From: Halocaridina rubra
Lineage: Eukaryota > Arthropoda > Malacostraca > Decapoda > Atyidae
NCBI GenBank assembly: GCA_037179515.1
Contig: JAXCGZ010016997.1
Location: 16,001 to 80,000 of the forward strand
Direction: 5' to 3'
DNA: 64,000 nt
A model generated the notes under the pieces. That model was not told the DNA's origin, searched no databases, and was given only the letters and a program-made list of their open reading frames with translations. The position numbers and the translations under genes were made by a program. Positions 46,976 to 57,920 of this stretch are shown here, in pieces (the stretch's first letter is position 1; each line of letters opens with the position of its first letter).

Positions 46976-48374
46976 GTGGCCGGCACAACATCAAAGAATA
47001 GTCTCAACGTATTCCCTGCGTGTCGTAAAAGGCGACTAAAAGTGGACGGGGCAGGGGGACTAGGAATCCCCCCCTTGTATCAACCTCCTGTGTTACGTCA
47101 AAGAAGAAGGGGAGTAGAGGGGAGAATAACTTCTCCCCAAACTCTAGTTTTGGGGTGTCTAAATGTGCGTGATTGTAGTACGATAGAGAGCAAAAGATGT
47201 GAGATTGAATATATGTTTGGTAGGAGGAGGATGGGTGTATTGGCATTGTGTGAGACGAAGATGAAAGGAAAAGGAGAAGTGACATTTGGTGATGTGACGG
47301 GTAGGGTGTCTGGGGTTGAAAGAGGGAGAGCGAGAGAAGGTGTGGCATTATTGCTGAGTGAATGGATGGTAAATCAGGTAGTGGAATGGAAAGAAGTGTC
47401 ATCTAGGCTGATGTGGGTGAGGGTTAGGATAGGAAGGGAATGTTGGGCTTTTATTAGTGCGTATGGGCCAGGATGTGAGAGAAGTGAGGAAGAGCGGGAT
47501 GAATTCTGGAATGAGTTAACTAGATGTGTGGATGGTCTGAGTAGAAGGAACTATGTAGTTGTGTTGGGTGACTTGAATGCCAGAGTTGGTAATGGAGAGG
47601 TAGAAGGTGTTGTAGGAAAGTATGGGGTACCAGGTGGGAATGAGAGTGGCGAGAGACTGTTAGATATGTGTGTGGAGCAAGAGTTGGTGATAGGTAATAG
47701 TTTATTTGAGAAGAAATTAATAAATAAGTATACATGGATGAGAGTGGCAAATGGAAGAGTGAGAGAAAGAGCATTGATGGATTATATGTTGGTAGCAAAG
47801 AGCATGGTTGGTAGAGTAAAAGGTGTGCATGTATTCAGGGGTGTGGCTGCTGGGATGTCTGATCATTTTTTTGGTTGAAGCAAAAGTGGTAGTAGCAAAA
47901 GAGTGGGGAAATAGTGTGGGGGGATGTAGAAGGGAAATAATGAGGGTGGAAGTGTTGAAAAAGCCAGAGAAGAGACAGGAATATCAGGATAAGTTGAGAG
48001 TGGCATATGACAGGGTGAAAGAATGAGAAGTTGGGGAGTTAGGGGAGGAATGTGGGTTGATGAAAGAATGTTTTGTGGAACATGCAAGTGATGTGTATGG
48101 AAAGAGGTTTGTTGGAGGTGGCATGAGGAGGGGCAGCGAGTGGTGGAATGAAGGGGTGAAAATGAAGGTGGAAGAGAAAAAGAGGGATTTTGAGGAATGG
48201 CTGCAGAGTAAAAGTAGGGAGAAGTATGAAAGATATAGGGAGAAAAATGTCGAAACCAAGCGGATGGTAGAGGAAGAGAAGAGGTTGGCAAATGTTAGGT
48301 GGGGCCAGGATTTTAGTACGTCATATGAGGAGAATAAAAAGAAGTTTTGGAAAGAAGTGAAGAGAGTAAGGTAG
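46976..48374 (+). pseudogene. RTE-like endonuclease and linker, broken
   Basis: The EN frame runs to 47878: 'LGCLNVRDC', 'ALCETKMKG' (Glu), 'VLGDLNARVGNGEVEG' (Asp/Asn), 'GMSDHFF' (SDH). The frame is lost in a T7 run at 47868-47874, continues at 47880-48026 in another frame, hits TGA at 48024-48026, then continues at 48057-48374 and stops at TAG. No ATG precedes the EN motif 'LNVRD'; the upstream frame begins with GTG and overlaps the 5' hairpin, which is probably 5' UTR. Confidence 0.85.
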
Positions 48375-48531
48375 GGTAGATCGAGGATGGAAGAGACAGT
48401 GAAAGTTGTGAATGGACAGATGTTAAGAGGGAAAGATGCAAGGAAAAGATGGGGAGAATATTTTGAGTGCTTGCTGAATGTTGAGGAAGATAGAGAGGCA
48501 GCTATAGTGGCAGTGGGGGGGGGGGGTTCAA

Positions 48532-49980
48532 TTGCCAGTAATGGGAGATGAAAATGAGAGAGAGATTACAAGAGAAAAGGTGAAAAGGGCATTGTATGAA
48601 GGGAAAGCAGGAAAAGCACCAGGAATGGATGGTGTGAGAGCAGAGATGTTGAAAGAAGGGGGTATAACTGCATTGGAATGGTTAGTGAGAGTGTTTAATA
48701 TATGCTTTATATTGTCATTGGTGCCAGTGGAATGGGTGATTGCCTATATAGTGCCCCTATACAAAGGTAAGGGAGATGTCTATGAATGCACTAATTTTAG
48801 GGGTATAAGTTTTTTGAGTGTGGTAGGAATAGTGTATGGTAGGATACTGGTTAATAGGATTAGGGATAAGACAGAATATGTGATCGCGGAAGTGCAGAGT
48901 GGTTTTAGGAGAGGTAGAGGTTGTATAGATCAGATTTTTATAGTTAGGCAGTTATGTGAGAAATATTTAGCAAAGGGTAAGGATGTGTATTTTGCATTTT
49001 TGGATCTGGAGAAAGCATATGATAGAGTTGATAGAGAGGCTGTGTGGAATGTTTTGAGATTATATGGAATTAATGGTAAATTGTTGCATGCAGTGAAGAG
49101 TTTGTATGAGGGCAGTAGAGCTTGTGTTAGGGTAGGGAATGAAGTGAGTGAGTGGTTTCCAGTGAGTGTGGGACTGAGACAGGAATGTGTGATGTCACCA
49201 TGGCTGTTCAATTTGTATATTGATGGAGTTGTAAGAGAGGTGAATGAGCGAGTGCGTGGTCGAGGTTTGAGAAAGGTAGATGGGGATGATAATGAGTGGG
49301 AGCTGAATCAGTTGCTGTTTGCAGATGATACTGTGGTGGTGGCATATTCAGAGGAGAAGCTGTGTCAGTTAGTGTCAGAATTTGGAATGGTGTGTGAGAG
49401 AAGGAAGTTGCAAGTGAATGTGGGAAAGAGTAATGTCATGAGGTGTACAAGAAATGAGGATGGTGCTGGATTGAATGTTATGTTGAATGGAGAGACACTT
49501 GAGGAGGTTAATCAGCTTAAGTATTTAGGCTCGGTTATAGCTGTAAATGGTGGAGTGGAAGCAGATATGTGTTACATAGTGAATGAAGGATGTAAAGTGT
49601 TGGGTGCATTGAAAGGAGTGATGAAGAATAGAGGGTTGGAAATGAATGTTAAGAAAGTTTTGCATGAGAAAGTGGTTGTACCAACTGTGATGTATGGATC
49701 AGAGTTATGGGGTATGAAAGCAAGTGAGAGACGGAAACTAAACGTGTTTGAGATGAAATGCCTTAGAAGTATGATTGGTGTATCTCGATTGGATAGGGTT
49801 AGGAATGAAGTGGTGAGAGCAAGAACGGGTGTGAGGAGAGAAATTGCAGCCAGAGTAGATATGAATGTTCTGAGATGGTTTGGCCATGCGGAAATAATGG
49901 ATGATGAAAGGCTGCTGATGCGAGAGTTGATGGGAGAAATGCTAGTGGGAAGCCTAGGTTTGGATGGATGGAAGGAGTAA
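48532..49980 (+). CDS. RTE-like reverse transcriptase, 482-codon open fragment
   Basis: Open frame after a G-run at 48517-48527 that breaks the link to EN. RT blocks in order: 'GKAPGMDGVRAEMLKE', 'IVPLYKGKGD', 'NFRGISFLSVVG', 'GFRRGRGCIDQIF', 'FAFLDLEKAYDRVDRE' (catalytic Asp), 'SVGLRQECVMSPWLFNL', 'LLFADDTVV' (FADD near 49317), then the thumb and 'LNVFEMKCLRSMIGVSRLD'. The last residues after 49910 diverge from the minus copy through a frameshift. RT catalytic residues are intact, but the fragment lacks EN and its natural start. Upstream and downstream lesions make it a pseudogene part. Confidence 0.85.
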   Translation: MPVMGDENEREITREKVKRALYEGKAGKAPGMDGVRAEMLKEGGITALEWLVRVFNICFILSLVPVEWVIAYIVPLYKGKGDVYECTNFRGISFLSVVGIVYGRILVNRIRDKTEYVIAEVQSGFRRGRGCIDQIFIVRQLCEKYLAKGKDVYFAFLDLEKAYDRVDREAVWNVLRLYGINGKLLHAVKSLYEGSRACVRVGNEVSEWFPVSVGLRQECVMSPWLFNLYIDGVVREVNERVRGRGLRKVDGDDNEWELNQLLFADDTVVVAYSEEKLCQLVSEFGMVCERRKLQVNVGKSNVMRCTRNEDGAGLNVMLNGETLEEVNQLKYLGSVIAVNGGVEADMCYIVNEGCKVLGALKGVMKNRGLEMNVKKVLHEKVVVPTVMYGSELWGMKASERRKLNVFEMKCLRSMIGVSRLDRVRNEVVRARTGVRREIAARVDMNVLRWFGHAEIMDDERLLMRELMGEMLVGSLGLDGWKE

Positions 49981-50338
49981 GGAGAGCCCTAAATGATAGG
50001 AGGATGGATGTGAGGGAAGCAATTGAGCCTGCTAGGAATAGGAATGAGTGGCGAGCGATTGTGACACAGCTCTGATGGGCATCTGCTGTTACCACGGGGC
50101 TGCATCTTACAGAGGTAGCCCTGTGGTAGGGGCAGTAGGAGGAGTTGGCAGTTGTGAAGCGACACAGGTTGTGGAAGAGCTGGGAGGATGGGCTGTAGCA
50201 CTCCAGCAGTGCCATCTGAACGATTGCTAGCTCCCTCGTCATTGCCCATAGAGCAAAGTAATCCCCTTATTGTTTTCCTTTCTTGATGTCGGCTACCCCC
50301 AAATTAAAGAGGAAACAACCAAGGTAGATAGATAGATA

Positions 50339-50599
50339 GTGTTATCAGAATGTGACGAGAAGTTTTAATTTTAACTGAAAAAATCCATATATATGAAAAG
50401 TTCATAAGGAATATAGTAATTCCGAATGTGTGTTGAAAGGGCTTAAAATGTAAATTCTAATTACTGAAAGTAAAAATGAGAAAGAAAAGAAAGATGAATC
50501 GGACAATTTAATGTATTTTTGGAGATGAAAGCAAACACATATTACCTAAAATATTAAGAGAGTATATTTGATAAGGCGACATACACACATACACACACA
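50339..50599. other. No recognised feature
   Basis: AT-rich, ending in an ACAC-rich tract (50578-50599) that forms the left flank of CR1 copy B. Confidence 0.5.
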
Positions 50600-53056
<2,457 letters not shown>

Positions 53057-53129
53057 GATACTTCTTCTTCTTCATCATCTAGATCTTTCCCCACTTTTAT
53101 GTGGGGTCGATGTTTCTGGCCAGTTTTCT

Positions 53130-54482
53130 TCATTTGTTTCTGCCCCATACCTCATCACCCAACAAACCTTTAGACTTCAGGTCGTCATTGATGCAAGCCA
53201 TCCACCTATGCTTTGGTCTCCTTCTCCTTCTCCTACCCTGTATATTCATTTCCATCACCCTCCTCCCAACATACTGCTCATCCCTCCTAACGACATGACC
53301 ATACCATCTTAGTCTACTTTCTTGTATCTTATCTGATATTTCTCTAACTTTTGAGGTACCTCTAATTACCTCGAGTCTGATCTTATCGCTTCTTGTCACC
53401 CCACACATCCATCTCAACATCCTCATCTCTGCCACATCCAGTTTTTTCTCTTGTGTCTTCTTTATTGCCCGTGTCTCTGCTCCATACATCATCGCAGGTC
53501 TCACAACTGTCTTATGCACTTTACCCCTCAACTTAATCCCTATTCTCCTGTCGCACAGCACCCCAGACACTTTCTTCCAGTTCTTCCATCCCGCTTGTAT
53601 TCTGTGGGTTATTTCTGACTCTAGGTCACCATCCTCTGCTACTCTTGATCCCATATACTTGAACTTTTCAACTCTTTTCAAGACCTTCCCCTGCAAATTG
53701 ACCTCCCCATCCTCATCATCTCTCAGCCTCAAGTACTCTGTCTTCTTCCTGCTTATTTTCAGTCCTCTATCCTCCATCACTCTTCTCCACTCCTCAAGCT
53801 TCTCCTCCACTACCTCTCGTCTGTTGCTACACAGTACAATGTCATCTGTAAAGAGCATACACCATGGAGACTGATCTCTAATACCCTGGGTTACTACATC
53901 CAAGACCAGATCAAATAGATATGGACTCAAAGCAGACCCTTGATGCAGACCAACATTTACTGAGAGACTTTTCGTCAAGCCCACACTGCTCTTAACATTT
54001 TCCTCTGCCCTCTCATACATATCTTGGATGAATCTTACATATTTCTCGGGGACTCCCTTTTCTCTAATACACCTCCACACCTCTTGACGTGGTACTTGAT
54101 CATATGCCTTTTCCAGGTCAATAAAGACCATATGCAGTCCTTTCTGTTTCTTCCTATGATTTTCCATCATTTGTCTCAAGGCAAATATGGCATCCACTGT
54201 CCCTCTTCCAGGCATGAAGCCAAACTGTTCATCCCCAATTGTCGTTACCTCTCTGAGTCTCCTCTCCATGATCTTCTCCCATATCTTCATAGAATGACTT
54301 AACAACTTTATACCTCTATAGTTTCCACACTCCTGAATGTCTCCCTTCCCTTTATAGACTGGGATGATTAATCTTCCTCTCCATTCCTTTGGCATCTTTT
54401 CCTGACTAAAGACCTTTTGCATTAAGTCCCAAAAGATATCTATGCCTTCCTCTCCAAGACTCTTCCATACCTCCACTGGCAT
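53130..54482 (-). CDS. RTE-like reverse transcriptase, 450-codon open fragment
   Basis: Open frame with RT blocks in order: 'IIPVYKGKGDIQECGNYRG', 'EQFGFMPGRGTVDAIF', 'MVFIDLEKAYDQVPRQEVW' (catalytic Asp), 'NVGLHQGSALSPYLFDLVL', 'MLFTDDIVLCS' (F-T-D-D; Ala is usual), then the thumb and 'WYGHVVRRDEQYVGRRVM', 'RRPKHRWMACINDDLKSKG'. The C-terminus is near the normal RTE end. It is cut from the endonuclease by frameshifts at about 54490-54720 and lacks a natural start. It would copy element RNA at a nick if linked to EN. Confidence 0.88.
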   Translation of the reverse strand: MPVEVWKSLGEEGIDIFWDLMQKVFSQEKMPKEWRGRLIIPVYKGKGDIQECGNYRGIKLLSHSMKIWEKIMERRLREVTTIGDEQFGFMPGRGTVDAIFALRQMMENHRKKQKGLHMVFIDLEKAYDQVPRQEVWRCIREKGVPEKYVRFIQDMYERAEENVKSSVGLTKSLSVNVGLHQGSALSPYLFDLVLDVVTQGIRDQSPWCMLFTDDIVLCSNRREVVEEKLEEWRRVMEDRGLKISRKKTEYLRLRDDEDGEVNLQGKVLKRVEKFKYMGSRVAEDGDLESEITHRIQAGWKNWKKVSGVLCDRRIGIKLRGKVHKTVVRPAMMYGAETRAIKKTQEKKLDVAEMRMLRWMCGVTRSDKIRLEVIRGTSKVREISDKIQESRLRWYGHVVRRDEQYVGRRVMEMNIQGRRRRRRPKHRWMACINDDLKSKGLLGDEVWGRNK

Positions 54483-54519
54483 CTTATCAGTCCTGCTGCC
54501 TTTCCATTTTTCATTTTCC

Positions 54520-55930
54520 TTACTGCCGCTCTACCTCTCTTCTAGCCACTGTTGTTGTAACTGCTTCATTTGGAAGTTCATCTTCAAATACTGCTCTTGG
54601 GTTCTCTTCATTTAATAATCCTTCAAAATAAGTTTCCCATCTGCTTTTTATTTCATCCTCTTCTGCTAGGACTACTCCATAGCTATCCTTTATTTGTCTT
54701 ACTTGGGTCAAGTCCTTGGTTGCAGCATCTCAGGCCTTGGCAATTCGCCATATTTTCTTCTCTCCTTCTGGTGTTTCCAGCTCTTCATAGACTTCATTCA
54801 ATTTCTCTGCCTTTGCTTTTGCTACTGCTCTCCTTGCCTCCATCTTTGCCTGCTTGTACTCTTCTTTATCCTGCTCCAGGTCTGATAAATCTGCCTTTTT
54901 CTTAGCCTTTTCTTGTTCTACACCCATTCTTGCACTCTCTCATTCCACCACCATGACTCTTTATCATTTGGGGGTTTCCTTCATGATGACTTTCCAAGTA
55001 CCTCCTCACCAACCCTCAAAATCACCTAACTATTCTCTGTCCACCATTCTTGTACATCTTCATGCAACCTTATCGCTTCCAACACTCTTCCCTTAAACAT
55101 AGTTCTCAGCTCTGCATCTTTCAATCTCCACCACTTTACCTTTGCGTCCATCCTCGGCTTCTTACTTTTCCTACACTTCCTGAGCCTGCAATCAGTTATT
55201 ACTAGCCTATGTTTCACTGCTACACTCTCCCCATTTATTACTTTACAGTTGCTATTCTCCTTCAGATGGTCTCTCCTACACAACAATAAATCTTTCTGGC
55301 TCTCCCTTCCACCACTACTGTATGTAATCAATCTGTTTTCCTTTTTCTCAAAGAATGTGTTGACCAATGCCAGATCTATTGCCACTGCAAAATCAATCAC
55401 TCTCTCTCCCCCCTCATTTCTATCGCCCACCCCCAAGCCCCCATGAACTCTACCTATCCCAGCCCTCCCAATTCCCAAGTGGCCATTTAGATCTCCTCCC
55501 AAAATTACCCTCTCCCTTATAGTAATTGTTCTAAGCTCCTGGTCCATCTCCTCCCAAAATGCATCCCTCACCTCCGCTGTACAATCAGTTTGTGGGGCAT
55601 AGGCACATACCACATTGACTACCGTTTCTACCAGTCTCAGCTTTAAACTCATAATTCTGTCACTCTTTCTATTCACACCAAGTAAGCTTTCCTTCAGGTC
55701 TTTGGATAGTATTATTCCTACACCATTCCTACTTTCCTCATTTGCTCCATTGTAGAACAATTTGCAACCCTCACCCAGTTCCCTCACCTTATTTCCTTTC
55801 TACCAGGTCTCCTGCACACACAGCACTCCAAGTCTCCTACTCTCCATCAGGTCCACCAATTCTCGCCCCTTCCCAGTCATCGTCCCCACATACAGAAAAA
55901 CATTTTAGACGTCTGCAAATTCTAGAAACT
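54520..55930 (-). pseudogene. RTE-like endonuclease and linker, broken
   Basis: EN frame at 55787-55026: 'GVGIILSKDLKESLLGV', 'NVVCAYAPQTDCTAEVRDAF', 'ILGGDLNGHLG' and a degenerate 'VAVKHRLVITDC' where KHR-L is typical of RTE. Upstream, to 55930, 'GVLCVQETW' is followed by a TAG, so the EN Glu lies behind a stop. Linker pieces at 54927-54730 (Lys/Glu-rich) and 54711-54520 ('YFEGLLNEENPR'). Not functional. Confidence 0.85.
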
Positions 55931-55960
55931 CTCTACATACATAAGTTAGATCCTTCTATG

Positions 55961-56466
<506 letters not shown>

Positions 56467-56846
56467 TTTTACTATTTTGTTATTTTGTATATATATTGAG
56501 TTAAATGTAAAGTCTAATCCCGTGATAACATATCTTGGTTAGCAAGTCAGTTTATCAGTTAGGAAGAATATATAACAGAAACAGGTGGGTGCCACCTCAA
56601 ACACAAATTCGAATTTTCCTTCAGGTTTGACTTTTGTTTTTCTTTTTCTTTTTATACTTAAATTACCATGGTCAAGTTTTTAAGTTAAGATGTGTGTACC
56701 AGAAAGGAGACAAACTGAGTCACTAAATAGCACTTATATGGAGATATAAAAATTCTGTGTGAAGCTAAATTAGAAGTTTTTCTCTTTTCTTTTTTTTTCC
56801 TCTTTCTCGTCTTCTTTCTATATTCTGTGAGAGGGAGAACATAAAA

Positions 56847-57918
56847 ATGTCGGGAGAAGGGGTAGTCATCAGGGGACTTAAACAGAGAATCAAGAAGTTA
56901 GAGGAAATGGTTATAAGTGACGTAAAACCGGAACCGGTTATAAGCCTTGATGATAAAATTCGGAATATGGATGGAGAAATGAAAGAGAATGAAACACTCA
57001 GAGAACAAATAAGATCTTTGGAGGAGGCAAATAAAGCACAAGGGCAGGAGAAAAAAGGAACTAGAAAAAAGAATAAAGAAGCTGGAAGGGGAAAAGAGTC
57101 AACTAGAATCTAGAATTTCTAAACAAGAAGATAAAAACAAACAGCTGAATGACAACCTAAAGGAATTAGATGTTAGTTCACTGCTCTCTTCTGAGAGAGA
57201 CGAGATTGCTGCTTGGAATGTTCAGATTAAGGAAAACATTGAACAGTTCAGAAAAGAGTTCCAGGAGCTGAATATGGAAAATGATGCCATGAAAACGTCC
57301 TTTGCTGATGCACTAAAGGGGAATGTGGCAGTAAAAGAGGCTGTAAAGGTGGTGGCACTGGAAAACATACAAACAGTTGACTATAAAGAGACAGTAATCG
57401 AAAAAATGAAAGACGTTGTGATGGAAAGGACAAACCCACTCATCAGACAGGCACTTGATAAGGAGAAGACAGTGGTAATCTCAGGCATAAGTGAATCCCA
57501 GGAGCCAACATGGCAGGGGAGACTTGAAGAAAATAAAGCTAGCGTTGTAGACCTGATAAGAAAGCTTGGAGTAGTATGTGGTCCTGAGGATATTGTAAAC
57601 ATACACCAACTAGGTAAATATTCGAGGGAAGGAAAGCCGAGACCAACAAAAGTAACCTTTGAGAGAGGGGAAACATGTAGGGAAATATTGTTGAGAAAAA
57701 AAAGTCTAAAAGACCTTCAAGAATGCAAAGAAGTGTTCATTAGACGATACAGAACACAGGAAGAGATGGGAAAGATCAAAAACTTGTTGCAAGAGGCAAG
57801 AAGGTTAAATGATGAAAGAAATGAAGAAGAGAAGAAAAATTTTCGTTACAGAATACTTCCAGACAAAGGGGAGATAAAGAAGATAATGACAGAAGATCAG
57901 GGGATGGGGCCTCATTAA
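56847..57918 (+). pseudogene. CR1-like ORF1 (coiled coil + nucleic-acid-binding-like), one frameshift
   Basis: ATG at 56847 opens 88 codons, rich in heptad-spaced Leu/Ile ('GLKQRIKKLEEMV', 'LREQIRSLEEANKAQ'). An A6 run at 57051-57056 shifts the frame: the coiled-coil pattern continues in the next frame ('LEKRIKKLEGEKSQLESRI', 57061 on) and stays open to TAA 57916-57918. One extra A explains the break. The C-terminal part ('TVVISGISESQEPTWQGR', 'VVDLIRKLGVV', 'PRPTKVTFERGETCREIL') resembles RRM-like nucleic-acid-binding regions of LINE ORF1 proteins, which bind element RNA; this is an inference. It overlaps the ORF2 frame by about 94 nt. Confidence 0.8.
57837..57843 (+). promoter_or_regulatory. 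Candidate -1 frameshift heptamer (A AAT TTT)
   Basis: In the ORF1 frame the bases read A-AAT-TTT, which fits X-XXY-YYZ. The -1 frame here is the ORF2 frame, open from 57825 to 60743. The same heptamer in the same phase is at 123-129 in copy A. No strong downstream hairpin is evident. Inference. Confidence 0.4.
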
Positions 57919-57920
57919 GA

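Larger units (their letters stand above)
46968..50338 (+). mobile_element. RTE-like LINE, plus-strand copy, near full length
   Basis: The 5' end aligns with the minus copy at about 36592 ('CCCTGTAGTGG'). It contains a perfect 8-bp hairpin at 47119-47138, EN, RT, a C-terminal region and a 3' UTR, and ends in (TAGA)n at 50322-50338. About 3.37 kb. Confidence 0.88.
53057..55960 (-). mobile_element. RTE-like LINE of a second family, minus strand
   Basis: Distinct in sequence from the family at 33526 and 46968. Minus-strand order: EN (about 55930-55026), linker (54927-54520), RT (54482-53130), short 3' UTR with a hairpin (53089-53094/53101-53106) and an end rich in GAA/TGA triplets (53057-53080), as in RTE elements. 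The 5' end is uncertain. Confidence 0.88.
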
